44,956 nucleotides of DNA, taken from Aggregatilineales bacterium (GTDB lineage: Bacteria > Chloroflexota > Anaerolineae > Aggregatilineales > Phototrophicaceae). The DNA is taken from positions 1 to 44,956 of the forward strand of contig JARKOK010000153.1 of the NCBI GenBank assembly GCA_029975765.1, written 5' to 3'. This document shows positions 31,677-40,182 of this stretch, piece after piece (the first letter of the stretch is position 1; each line of letters starts with the position of its first letter). Under the pieces are notes generated by a model, which saw only the letters and a list, made by a program, of their open reading frames with translations, searched no databases and was not told the DNA's origin. The position numbers were made by a program, and so were the translations under genes.

Positions 31677-33620
31677 TTGATCAGCGATATTCCACGACCG
31701 AAGGCGCTGCCCTCGGAACAGGTTCGCATTGAATCCGGCCTCTGGGCCGAACGTCAGACCACCAACCGCAACCGGACAATCCCTGCTATTTACGAACAGC
31801 TCCGTAAAACCGGACGCCTCGATTCCTGGAAGCTACAGCCCGCCGAGCGCCCTAAGCGTTACACCGTCATTCGGATGTTCTGGGATTCCGACACTGGCAA
31901 ATGGCTGGAAGCCGTCGGCCACAGCCTGCGCACCCATCGCGATCCGGCGCTGGAACAACAGGCCGATGAACTGATCAGCCAGATTGAGAAGGCACAGCAG
32001 CCGGATGGTTATCTCAACACCTATTTCACCGCTATCGAGCCGGGCAAACGCTGGACAAACCTGCGTGACTGGCACGAAATGTACAACGCCGGCCACCTAA
32101 TCGAGGGCGCGGTGGCCTATTATCAGGCCACCGGAAAGCGTACCATCCTCGACGTGATGGCCCGGTATGCCGATCATATCATGGAGCGGTATGGCCCGAA
32201 CGAGGGACAGAAACGTGGCTATCCCGGCCACCCGGAACTGGAGATGGCGCTGATAAAACTCTATCATGCCACCGGCGAAAAACGGTATCTTGATCAGGCC
32301 ACCTACTTCATCAACGAGCGTGGACAGCAGCCGATATATTTTGACGTGGAAGCCCGCGAACGCGGTGAAGACCCGGCGGATTTCTGGGCGCAGACCTACC
32401 GTTACTGCCAGGCGCACGAACCGATCCGCGACCAGCAGACGGCCACCGGCCATGCCGTGCGCGCCTGTTACCTGTACGCCGGCGTCGCTGATATCGCCCT
32501 CGAAACCGGTGACCAGAGCCTCTTGGAAACCTCCCGCCGGCTGTGGGATGACCTGATTCAGCATCAACTGTATATCACCGGTGGGCTTGGCCCGGCACGC
32601 TCCAATGAAGGCTTCACCTTCGCTTACGACCTGCCCAACGAAACCGCCTATGCCGAAACCTGCGCTTCCATTGCGCTGGCGTTCTGGGCGCACCGGATGT
32701 TCCACCTCGATCCACACAGCCGTTACATTGACGTACTGGAGCGGGCGCTCTACAACACCGTGTTAGCCGGTTTTTCAATCGAAGGGGATACCTTCTTTTA
32801 CGCCAACCCGCTGACCTCCTACCCGAATGTCAATCCGTATGAGCCTTTCAGCGGCATCACGACTGACCGTTACTACCGCCGCGAGGAATGGCTCACCTGC
32901 CCGTGCTGCCCGCCCAATCTGGCGCGCATGGTCGCCAGTCTCGGCGACTATTTCTATTCGGTCGCTCCGAACACACTCTACGTGCATCTGTACAACCAGA
33001 ACCGCGCGACTTTCCAGCTTGGCGGTCGTGACATTCAGATTGAACAGCAGACCAACTATCCCTGGGATGGTGATATTCAGCTCACGCTGACCGTCAAACA
33101 GCCAGCCGATTTTGAACTGGCGCTGCGTATCCCCGGCTGGTGCCGCGCCTATCGTCTGGAAGTGAATGGTTCGCCGGTGGCTGCGCCTATCACGAATGGT
33201 TATGCGCGGCTCAACCGCACCTGGAACGCTGGCGATCAGGTCAGGCTGGTGCTGGATATGCCGGTTGAACGAATGCTGGCTCATCCCAATGTGCGGCAGG
33301 ACGCCGGTCGTGTGGCGCTTCAGCGCGGCCCAATCGTCTACTGCCTGGAAGAAGTAGATAACGGCTCACATCTGGCGAATGTGGTGCTGCCGCGCGACAG
33401 CCGCCTGATCGCCGGGATGGACAGCCAGTTGTTTGGCGGCGTCAGTGTGATTACTGGCGAGGCCGTGCGGATTGCTCCAGCAAGCTGGTCGGGTGACCTG
33501 TACCAGCCGCAGGCGGTTCAGCCAGTTGCCGAAACAAAATTTACGTTCAGGGCAATCCCGTATGGTTTCTGGGCCAACCGTGCGCCGGGCGAAATGCGTG
33601 TGTGGCTGCGTGAATTCTAG
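31677..33620 (+). CDS. Beta-L-arabinofuranosidase, glycoside hydrolase family 127
   Basis: 647 residues from a TTG start. GGAGGG lies seven bases upstream, and the open frame before it does not look coding. The length fits the bifidobacterial enzyme HypBA1. The unusual cysteine-based active site of that enzyme is conserved here: E327 and C329 (AYAETCASIA), C410 as expected nucleophile and C411 (EWLTCPCCPPNLARM), a zinc-holding group. E322 lies in the same loop. The enzyme removes L-arabinofuranose from beta-linked arabino-oligosaccharides. No signal peptide is seen, so it would act on oligosaccharides brought in by the ABC importer downstream. The related families GH137/146 are less likely. 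Confidence 0.91.
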   Translation: MISDIPRPKALPSEQVRIESGLWAERQTTNRNRTIPAIYEQLRKTGRLDSWKLQPAERPKRYTVIRMFWDSDTGKWLEAVGHSLRTHRDPALEQQADELISQIEKAQQPDGYLNTYFTAIEPGKRWTNLRDWHEMYNAGHLIEGAVAYYQATGKRTILDVMARYADHIMERYGPNEGQKRGYPGHPELEMALIKLYHATGEKRYLDQATYFINERGQQPIYFDVEARERGEDPADFWAQTYRYCQAHEPIRDQQTATGHAVRACYLYAGVADIALETGDQSLLETSRRLWDDLIQHQLYITGGLGPARSNEGFTFAYDLPNETAYAETCASIALAFWAHRMFHLDPHSRYIDVLERALYNTVLAGFSIEGDTFFYANPLTSYPNVNPYEPFSGITTDRYYRREEWLTCPCCPPNLARMVASLGDYFYSVAPNTLYVHLYNQNRATFQLGGRDIQIEQQTNYPWDGDIQLTLTVKQPADFELALRIPGWCRAYRLEVNGSPVAAPITNGYARLNRTWNAGDQVRLVLDMPVERMLAHPNVRQDAGRVALQRGPIVYCLEEVDNGSHLANVVLPRDSRLIAGMDSQLFGGVSVITGEAVRIAPASWSGDLYQPQAVQPVAETKFTFRAIPYGFWANRAPGEMRVWLREF

Positions 33621-33629
33621 AATTTACCC

Positions 33630-33659
33630 GTAGGGGCGGGTTTAGGAATCCGTCCCTAC
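33630..33659. repeat. Intergenic hairpin repeat, GTAGGGGCGGGTTTA type
   Basis: Arms GTAGGGGCGG and CCGTCCCTAC with a GTTTAGGAAT centre, one mismatch of wobble type. It nearly equals the copy at 5628 read on the other strand. It lies in the 146-bp gap between GH127 and the binding-protein gene; the rest of the gap holds no gene that I can see. Confidence 0.8.
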
Positions 33660-33766
33660 GCTAGAGATAGGGCATTAGCACCGAAAGGAGGGCAATCACG
33701 CTGATCTGGCAGCAAGCATCGGGTTCATCCAATTAAATGCAATCAATTCAATAGGAGTGCTTAACG

Positions 33767-35149
33767 ATGGTTAACAGAAAATTTTCACGCCGGGACTTTT
33801 TGAAGTTATCAGGTGCATCAGCCGCGTTGGCCGCTTCCGGTCTGCCGCTGGGAAGCATGTTGCGGGCCGCGCCCTCGATGCAGGATGTCGTCAACATCGT
33901 TTTTGGCGGCTGGGGCGCGACGGCTGAGGACAATGGCGTTCAGGCCGCGATTGTTGAGTTCGAGAAGCAGTTCCCGAATATCAAGGTGCAGTGGCAGCTC
34001 ACCCCGCAGGCTGCCGACTACATGCAGCAGCTTCTGACCAATATCGCCGCCGGGACAGCGCCCGACACCAGCTTTGTTACATCCGACGCCTACGAGACTC
34101 TTGCCGCCGGCGGCCAGTTGATGGACATCACCGACCGGATTATGAATGATCCGCTGCTCGGCCAGCCCGACTACTTCTTCCCGCAGGAAGCGGCCCGCAG
34201 TGCCGACGATAACGGGCGCTGGCACGGGATTGGCTCGACCTGGGTGGCGGCGCAGGTGTACTACAATGCCGATCTCTTCGACGCTGCCGGTATCACCCCA
34301 CCCGGTTTCAAGGATGAAGAACTGTGGAACTGGGACACCTTCATTGAAAACGCCAAGCAGCTAACGGTTGACGGCAATGGCCGCCATCCTGATGATGCCG
34401 GTTTTGATCCTGACAATATCCAGCAGTTTGCGGTGGACTGGCCGCTGGGGAACTTTGTGATTCCGGTCGGGGCGGTCTATTCCAACGGCGGCGAATGGAT
34501 TAAGGACGGCAGGATCGCCCTTGACAGCCCGGAAGCGATGGAAGCCCTGCAAAAACTGGCTGATCTGGTCTATCTGCATCGTGTTGCGCCGCGCACGGCG
34601 GCTATGGCCGATCTGGGCATGACCAATACCCAGATGGTGGACAGCGGGCGGCTGGCGATGGCGATTGACGGTTCGTGGGCGCTGTCATGGATGAATCCGT
34701 CAATGGTGACCAACGCTACCCTGGGAACCGGCGCGATCCCATATCTGAAGCAACCCGCCGACCTGATGCAGGCGCATTTCCACTCCATCATCAGCACGAC
34801 TCAGAACCCCGATGAAGCGTGGGAGTGGATACGCTTCCTGGCAACACCGTTCTATACCCTGTCCTTCATGAAGATCGGCCTGTGGCTGCCCAGCCAGATG
34901 GCCCAGGTGACGCCGGATGGGCTGAAAACATGGCTCACCGAGGGTATCCACCCGGCTAACTATGCTGATTTTGTCACCGACTACCTGCCGAAGTACGGCG
35001 TTGCGGTTCGCATCCCGCCGGGCTACATTGAAGCCAGCAACAACTTCCTTGTCCCGGCTATCCAGGCGATTGCGAATGGCACGCCGGTCGAGGAGGTTAT
35101 GCCGGAAGCCGTGCGACAGGCCAACGAAGTGATTGATGCCGCGCAATAA
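33767..35149 (+). CDS. Sugar ABC importer substrate-binding protein, family 1, Tat-exported
   Basis: 460 residues. The N-terminus MVNRKFSRRDFLKLSGASAA is a twin-arginine signal (R8-R9). The mature part follows the family 1 pattern: VNIVFGGWGATAEDNGVQAAIVEFEKQFPNIKVQW, DTSFVTSDAYETLAAGGQLMDITD, VYSNGGEW and NPDEAWEWIRFLATP. Proteins of this type bind mono- or oligosaccharides. With GH127 upstream, an arabinose-containing oligosaccharide is the best guess. GGAG precedes the ATG. A strong hairpin separates it from the permease genes. Confidence 0.92.
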   Translation: MVNRKFSRRDFLKLSGASAALAASGLPLGSMLRAAPSMQDVVNIVFGGWGATAEDNGVQAAIVEFEKQFPNIKVQWQLTPQAADYMQQLLTNIAAGTAPDTSFVTSDAYETLAAGGQLMDITDRIMNDPLLGQPDYFFPQEAARSADDNGRWHGIGSTWVAAQVYYNADLFDAAGITPPGFKDEELWNWDTFIENAKQLTVDGNGRHPDDAGFDPDNIQQFAVDWPLGNFVIPVGAVYSNGGEWIKDGRIALDSPEAMEALQKLADLVYLHRVAPRTAAMADLGMTNTQMVDSGRLAMAIDGSWALSWMNPSMVTNATLGTGAIPYLKQPADLMQAHFHSIISTTQNPDEAWEWIRFLATPFYTLSFMKIGLWLPSQMAQVTPDGLKTWLTEGIHPANYADFVTDYLPKYGVAVRIPPGYIEASNNFLVPAIQAIANGTPVEEVMPEAVRQANEVIDAAQ

Positions 35150-35174
35150 GCAAAAAGCAATGTAAGATGGTTAA

Positions 35175-35206
35175 GAGAGGGTGGTGATACGCCATCCCAC
35201 CCTCTC
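35175..35206. other. mRNA hairpin between binding-protein and permease genes
   Basis: Perfect 10-base stem GAGAGGGTGG / CCACCCTCTC around a 12-base loop, with no U-tract after it. In many sugar ABC operons a hairpin at this place stabilises the binding-protein mRNA and limits read-through to the permeases, which matches the need for excess binding protein. Confidence 0.7.
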
Positions 35207-35238
35207 CTGACCTGACGGAATAAGTGGATAGCGACCTT

Positions 35239-36198
35239 ATGGCAACTCAATCGAATGTGACGACTCCCTCGCCTTCAGGCTTCTGGCCGCTGCGAAACCG
35301 GCCATTGACGATGTCCCAACGGCGCACCATCATCGGTTACATCTTCATCATGCCCTTCATTCTGGGCTTTCTGTTCTGGTTTCTCATTCCGGCGCTGGGT
35401 GCCGTCTATCTCACATTCCAGAAGTGGAATCTGATCAGCCCGCCGCAGTTTGTCGGCCTGCAAAATATTGAGCAGCTGTTTAAAGACCCGCTGCTACCCC
35501 AGTCCTTAAAGGCGACGTTTCTTTTTTCTTTTATTTCCGTTCCGCTCACTTTGCTCTTGAGCTTCTTTCTGGCAACCCTCATCAACCGGCAGTTTCGCGG
35601 CATCGCCATTTTTCGAACCATCTATTATCTGCCGAGTATCGTCCCGGCCATTGCCGTCGCTCTGCTGTGGGCGTGGATGTTCAATACCGAATTTGGCCTG
35701 GTGAATGTTATCATTCGCGCCTTTGGCGGGGCCAAAATCCCCTGGTTGCAAAGCACAACCTGGGCGATTCCGGCTTTTATCATCCTCAGCCTGTGGTCGG
35801 GGGCCGGCGGCCCGATGATCATTTTTCTGGCGGGTTTGCAGGGCATACCCGACATCTATTATGAGGCGGCAGAAATTGATGGCGCCGGCCCCTGGCAAAA
35901 ACTGCGCCATGTCACCCTGCCTTTGATGTCACCCATCATCTTCTTTAACCTGGTGCTGGGGATTATCAACGCTTTTCAGACCTTCACGACCGTTTATCTG
36001 GTTACGAGCGGTACCGGCGGGCCGGAGAACGCCACGCTGTTCCTGGTGCTCTATATCTACCGCACCGGCTTCCGCAACCAGAATATGGGTTATGCCGCTG
36101 CCGTTTCGTGGGTCCTCTTTATCATCCTGGCGGTTCTGTCATTCGTCATCTTCAGATACCTGGGCAGTCGAATCTATTACGAGAATCCAGGGGAATAA
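35239..36198 (+). CDS. Sugar ABC transporter permease, MalF/UgpA family
   Basis: 319 residues from the ATG at 35239; a GTG at 35224 is an alternative, but its nearest GGAA is only three bases away. The first helix [19 protein letters not shown], a total of six helices and the coupling motif [20 protein letters not shown] followed by LPLMSP identify a MalF-type subunit. It pairs with the next gene, whose start lies 10 bp after its stop. No ATPase gene accompanies the two permeases, so a shared MsmX/MalK-type ATPase from elsewhere is expected. Confidence 0.92.
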   Translation: MATQSNVTTPSPSGFWPLRNRPLTMSQRRTIIGYIFIMPFILGFLFWFLIPALGAVYLTFQKWNLISPPQFVGLQNIEQLFKDPLLPQSLKATFLFSFISVPLTLLLSFFLATLINRQFRGIAIFRTIYYLPSIVPAIAVALLWAWMFNTEFGLVNVIIRAFGGAKIPWLQSTTWAIPAFIILSLWSGAGGPMIIFLAGLQGIPDIYYEAAEIDGAGPWQKLRHVTLPLMSPIIFFNLVLGIINAFQTFTTVYLVTSGTGGPENATLFLVLYIYRTGFRNQNMGYAAAVSWVLFIILAVLSFVIFRYLGSRIYYENPGE

Positions 36199-36208
36199 GG
36201 GAAACACC

Positions 36209-37105
36209 ATGAGTACATTAGGGCAAATGGCAGCCGATACGACGCTTGAAACCACCATTGATAGAGAAACCACCCGTCCCAGCGGCAAGGTGTGGAACTG
36301 GATCACCACCATCCTGCTGTTCGTGATGGCGTTCATCATGATCATGCCGTTTGTGTGGCTGGTGAGCAGTTCGCTCAAATCACAGACTCAGATTTTCAGT
36401 TACCCGCCGCAGTGGATTCCCGACCCCTTCCATTTTGACAACTACACCAGAGCACTGACCATCAAACCGTTTGGCCTGTATCTGGTCAATACACTGAAGA
36501 TCGTCTTCCTGAATGTCATTGCGGTTGTCTTTTCATCATCCTTCGTCGCCTACGGCTTCGCCCGGATTAAGTTTCCGGGACGCGATTTCTGGTTTGGCAT
36601 CGTGATGGCGACGCTGTTTCTGCCCTACGCGGTTCTGATCGTGCCCTCGTTTATGATCTTCACCCGGCTCGGCTGGGTGGATACCATTCTGCCGCTGACC
36701 GTTCCGCTCTTTTTTGGCGGCGGGGCATTTAATATCTTCCTGCTGCGCCAATTCTTCCGCACCATCCCGGAAGAATTGGCCGACGCCGCCCGCATTGATG
36801 GGTGCAGCGAATTTGGTATCTACTGGCGCATTATGATGCCGCTGGCACGACCCGCCCTGATCACAGTCGGTATCTTCACCTTCCTCAACGCCTGGAACGA
36901 CCTGCTTGGCCCGATCATTTACCTGCGTTCGCCACAGAATTTTACCGTCGCTGTTGGATTATCGTCTTTCCGCAGCACGCTCGATGTGAGTTGGGATTTA
37001 CAGTTAGCGGCCACAACGGCGGTGATCATTCCAGTGGTGGTGCTGTTCTTCTTCACCCAGCGTTACTTCATCAAGGGTATCGTAATGACCGGACTGAAAG
37101 GTTAA
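36209..37105 (+). CDS. Sugar ABC transporter permease, MalG/UgpE family
   Basis: 298 residues from ATG at 36209. After a soluble N-terminus of about 35 residues comes [20 protein letters not shown], then the [13 protein letters not shown] segment typical of MalG. The coupling motif is [20 protein letters not shown] followed by MMPLARPAL. The C-terminus ends [15 protein letters not shown], the classical ending of this family. It is the last gene of the arabinoside uptake operon. Confidence 0.94.
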   Translation: MSTLGQMAADTTLETTIDRETTRPSGKVWNWITTILLFVMAFIMIMPFVWLVSSSLKSQTQIFSYPPQWIPDPFHFDNYTRALTIKPFGLYLVNTLKIVFLNVIAVVFSSSFVAYGFARIKFPGRDFWFGIVMATLFLPYAVLIVPSFMIFTRLGWVDTILPLTVPLFFGGGAFNIFLLRQFFRTIPEELADAARIDGCSEFGIYWRIMMPLARPALITVGIFTFLNAWNDLLGPIIYLRSPQNFTVAVGLSSFRSTLDVSWDLQLAATTAVIIPVVVLFFFTQRYFIKGIVMTGLKG

Positions 37106-37136
37106 CGGCGGTCTCATTCTTTGAAGCTGTCAATCA

Positions 37137-37169
37137 ATGGCTGTACCCGCACAATTGGGGTACAGCCAT
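37137..37169. terminator. Bidirectional terminator hairpin between permease and glmS
   Basis: Perfect 12-base stem ATGGCTGTACCC / GGGTACAGCCAT with a 9-base loop, placed in the 75-bp gap between two convergent genes. A clear U-tract is missing on both sides, so termination may depend on other factors, but position and stem strength argue for this role. Confidence 0.72.
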
Positions 37170-37180
37170 CCGGTTATCGC

Positions 37181-39028
37181 TTACTCGACGGTTACACTCT
37201 TGGCGAGGTTGCGCGGCTGGTCAACGTCCGCGCCGCGCCATACGGCAATCGTATAGGCCAGCAGTTGCAGCGGAATCACCGCCACCACCGGGCTGAGCAG
37301 CGGCGGCGTCTCCGGCACGTACAGCACATCGTCGGCCTTGCTGCCGATATACGTATCACCAGCCGTCGCCACCGCGATCACCCGCCCACCGCGCGCTTTC
37401 GCCTGCTCGATCTGGCTGATCATTTTCTCGTACAGCGCATCCTTCAGCGCGATCGTCACGACCGGCATATCCTCGTCAATCAGCGCGATTGGCCCGTGTT
37501 TCATCTCACCGGCGGGATAACCTTCCGCGTGGATATAGCTGATTTCTTTCAGTTTCAGCGCCCCTTCCAGCGCAATCGGATAATTGATACCCCGACCCAG
37601 AAACAGGAAGTCACGGTAATGATACAACCGTCCGGCCAGCTCTTTGATCTGCTCCGCCGTTTCTAACGTGCGCCCCACCAGGTCAGGCAGCCGCGCGATG
37701 TCCTGAATCGCCTGCCGCAGTTGTTCGGGCTTAAGCGTTCCGCGCAGTTGCCCCAGATACAGCGCCAGCAGAAATTGATCCACAATGCTGGCGGTGAACG
37801 CCTTGGTAGACGCCACTCCGACCTCCGGGCCGGCGTTCATGCTGATGTATCCATCGGCCAGCCGCATCGCCTGGCTGCCAATCGCGTTCACGATGCTCCA
37901 CAGCCGTGCGCCCTTCTCCCGCGCTTCCTCCAGCGCGGCCAGGGTATCCACCGTTTCGCCGCTCTGGGTGATCGCCAGAATCGCCGTCTGCGCGTCAATG
38001 ATCGGGTCACGGTAGCGGTACTCGCTGCCATAGTCCACTTCGACATTCAGCCGCGCCAGTTGTTCAATATAGAACTTACCCACCAGCCCGCTGTAGTAGC
38101 TGGTTCCACAGGCAACCGTCACCACGCGGCTGAGCGCCCGCGCCTGCTCTACTGTCAGATTCAGTTCCGGCAGATGCACCTGGCTGTGGTCAAAGTCCAC
38201 CCGCCCGCGAATCGTATCGGTCAGGCTGCGCGCCTGCTCGAAAATCTCCTTCTGCATAAAGTGTTTATATTCGCCTTTGGCGGCGCTCACCGGGTCCCAG
38301 GACACATCATGCACGGCAGCAGCCGCCGCCCGACCGTCAAGCATCTGCACGTCGAGGCTGTCGGTCGTGACACGCGCAATCTGGCCGCTGTCCAGAAACA
38401 CCATTCGCCGGGTGTGTTCGAGGATCGCCGGAATATCCGATGCGACGAAGTTTTCACGTTCGCCCAGCCCAATCGCCACCCCGCCCGCGTTGCCAATACG
38501 TACCGCCACCAGTTCGTCGGGTGTCAGGCGGCTCATCACGACGATAGCATGTGCGCCGCGTAAATACTGTACCGCCCGGCGCGTGGCTTCAGTCAGGTTG
38601 CCGCGCGCGCCATTTTTGGCGAAGCGTTCGATCAACTGCACGATCACTTCCGTATCGGTTTCTGACTGGAAGGTCACCCCTTCAGCCGCCAGTTCTTCGC
38701 GCAGTTCGAGGTAGTTTTCGACAATGCCGTTATGCACCAGCACAAAATCGCCATCCATGCTGATGTGCGGGTGCGCGTTCCGCTCTGCCGGTACGCCGTG
38801 TGTCGCCCAGCGGGTATGCCCGATGCCGATGCAGCCCTCAATCGGATCCGCCTCAATCCGCCCCCGCAGATTTGCCAGCTTACCGACATCCCGCCGGATG
38901 TCTATCCGGCCATCATTGAGGACGGCTACCCCTGCCGAGTCATAGCCGCGATATTCCAACCGCTGCAAACCATCAACGATCAACGGTGTTGCGTTGCGAA
39001 AGCCAATGTATCCAACAATGCCACACAT
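37181..39028 (-). CDS. glmS: Glutamine--fructose-6-phosphate aminotransferase (isomerizing)
   Basis: 615 residues from the ATG at 39028, five bases after GGAGGAG. After removal of Met the nucleophile is the N-terminal Cys (MCGIVGYIG). The glutaminase domain covers about 1-230, with GIGHTRWATHG and NAHPH. Two sugar-isomerase (SIS) domains follow, with TVACGTSYYSGLVGK, ITQSGETVDTLAAL and ASTKAFTA. The protein ends DVDQPRNLAKSVTVE, the standard C-terminus. It makes glucosamine 6-phosphate for cell-wall and glycan synthesis. The 5' leader carries a glmS ribozyme, so expression should fall when glucosamine 6-phosphate is high. Confidence 0.97.
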   Translation of the reverse strand: MCGIVGYIGFRNATPLIVDGLQRLEYRGYDSAGVAVLNDGRIDIRRDVGKLANLRGRIEADPIEGCIGIGHTRWATHGVPAERNAHPHISMDGDFVLVHNGIVENYLELREELAAEGVTFQSETDTEVIVQLIERFAKNGARGNLTEATRRAVQYLRGAHAIVVMSRLTPDELVAVRIGNAGGVAIGLGERENFVASDIPAILEHTRRMVFLDSGQIARVTTDSLDVQMLDGRAAAAAVHDVSWDPVSAAKGEYKHFMQKEIFEQARSLTDTIRGRVDFDHSQVHLPELNLTVEQARALSRVVTVACGTSYYSGLVGKFYIEQLARLNVEVDYGSEYRYRDPIIDAQTAILAITQSGETVDTLAALEEAREKGARLWSIVNAIGSQAMRLADGYISMNAGPEVGVASTKAFTASIVDQFLLALYLGQLRGTLKPEQLRQAIQDIARLPDLVGRTLETAEQIKELAGRLYHYRDFLFLGRGINYPIALEGALKLKEISYIHAEGYPAGEMKHGPIALIDEDMPVVTIALKDALYEKMISQIEQAKARGGRVIAVATAGDTYIGSKADDVLYVPETPPLLSPVVAVIPLQLLAYTIAVWRGADVDQPRNLAKSVTVE

Positions 39029-39162
39029 GAGGACTCCTCCGTATTGAACAGGCCAGTCAAATCGCCCGGCAGCCATACGGCGCAGGCACAGCCCGAGCGG
39101 GGATTCTTGCCCGGCACACTATGATCACCTCATGGAGAGGATCGGTGCGAGAGCATACTCCC

Positions 39163-39369
39163 ATTCCACCTGCTTACCGCCTGTCCCGGCAGTTGCCCGC
39201 CGGCTTTCGCGGTTCGCTTTTGTTGTACGGAGGAGACAGACAAAGGATGGTGGAAACACCCTGGCGGCATCCGCTGATCGTTCGATTTTCTCCCCGGTTG
39301 GGGATTAAGCCGGCAGTGAAACCGGCAACCGCCACCTCGTCACCCCGCCGCGCGGCGGGGCCATGCGCT
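39163..39369 (-). ncRNA. glmS ribozyme (glucosamine-6-phosphate activated, self-cleaving)
   Basis: Directly upstream of glmS on the same strand. Reading the minus strand: A-GCGC at the cleavage site (between 39369 and 39368); a P2 stem CCCCGCC/GGCGGGG (39360-39343); then TGACGAGGTGGCGG (from 39342), the most conserved run of the class; ATCGAA (39286-39281); and CAGCGGATGCC (ending 39265). TTCCACC (near 39250) pairs with GGTGGAA (near 39165) as in the distal pseudoknot stem. P2.1 forms from GGCGG and CCGCC. Position 5 is A instead of C and its partner is also changed to A. About 40 bases with two small hairpins (GCCGG/CCGGC and CCCC/GGGG) are inserted before ATCGAA. The 3' limit is approximate. 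Confidence 0.88.
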
Positions 39370-39456
39370 ATCTCTTCCCCCGGCAGTTTACGCTGCCTCA
39401 CCTCCTTGCATCATCGTTATATGTTTTAGTCTAGCGCACTCGACCTTGAAAAAACC
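39370..39456 (-). promoter_or_regulatory. glmS upstream leader and promoter region
   Basis: 87 bp between the plsC-type gene and the ribozyme. A -10 candidate TATAAC is at 39421-39416, with no clear -35. Further on there is AAGGAGGTG at about 39409-39401, a perfect ribosome-binding sequence without a convincing gene behind it, and a small GGCAG/CTGCC hairpin just before the cleavage site. The stretch from 39029 to 39162 is the glmS 5' UTR after the ribozyme; I see no further gene in it. Confidence 0.4.
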
Positions 39457-40182
39457 TTAACAAAATTCCAGATAGTCCGTTGTCGCCTGGCTGACATCGC
39501 TGTACACACCTCGCCACGCCGGGTCTTTGATCGCCAGCGCCAGTTGGTACATCGCTTCATGGCTCATCGCGGCCAGCGCCTCGCGCGGCACGCGCCCCGC
39601 GCCCCCGGTCCTGAAACGGAACGGGCGGCCAAAATTCAGGCTGATGGCTGTCCGCCGCAGCCGCTTCAACCGGTCAGCCCACACCTGCGCGCCGGAAATC
39701 CCGGTCGGGATAATCACGGCGTTGGCTTTCGTGGCGACATATGCCAGCCCTTCCTTGGCTTCAGTCAGGCCGTGTTTCTGGCGGTGGCCTTCCGGCGCGA
39801 TCAGAATCAACTGCCCGCTTTTGACCAGCTCAATCGAATTGACCAGCGCCTTCCGATCAATTTCGCCGCGATTAACCGAGTACGCTCCCCACCACATCAC
39901 AAACGGTTTGATGACCGGGTTGCGTAAGTTTTCGACTTTTGTCATGGGAATCACAAACCGGTTAGTGACCGCGCCCATCACCAGCACCGGATCAACCATC
40001 GAAATGTGATTCATCATGATGATGGCCGGGCCGTCATCCGGGATATTCTCTCGTCCCGTAATGTCCATCTGCCACAAAACGCCGAAACCCAGGCCGCGTA
40101 TCAGCGATCGCAGCGCCCGCCGCCGCCAGGCCAACTGCGGCTGGCGGGCCACATACATCTGTACCGATTCTTCCAGACTCAT
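39457..40182 (-). CDS. 1-acyl-sn-glycerol-3-phosphate acyltransferase family protein (PlsC-like)
   Basis: 241 residues. The acyltransferase motif HX4D is present (NHISMVD, H59 and D64), followed by the second block (PMTKVENLRNPVIKPFVMWWGAYSVNRGEIDRKA) and the third (LILIAPEGHRQKHGLTEAKEGLAYVA). The enzyme adds a fatty acyl chain to lysophosphatidic acid or a related acceptor at the membrane. The start overlaps the stop of the pseudouridine synthase gene by 4 bp, so the two are co-translated. Confidence 0.92.
   Translation of the reverse strand: MSLEESVQMYVARQPQLAWRRRALRSLIRGLGFGVLWQMDITGRENIPDDGPAIIMMNHISMVDPVLVMGAVTNRFVIPMTKVENLRNPVIKPFVMWWGAYSVNRGEIDRKALVNSIELVKSGQLILIAPEGHRQKHGLTEAKEGLAYVATKANAVIIPTGISGAQVWADRLKRLRRTAISLNFGRPFRFRTGGAGRVPREALAAMSHEAMYQLALAIKDPAWRGVYSDVSQATTDYLEFC

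Noticed and set aside
33684-33700. Possible small gene after AAAGGAGGGC in the gap before the sugar-binding protein
   Set aside because: No start codon lies at the right distance and no open frame of useful length follows.
37721-38563. Open frame of 280 codons on the plus strand
   Set aside because: It mirrors glmS, an unmistakable gene.
39029-39456. T-box, cobalamin or cyclic-di-AMP riboswitch before glmS
   Set aside because: The conserved words of these classes are missing, whereas the glmS ribozyme core is present in the right order.
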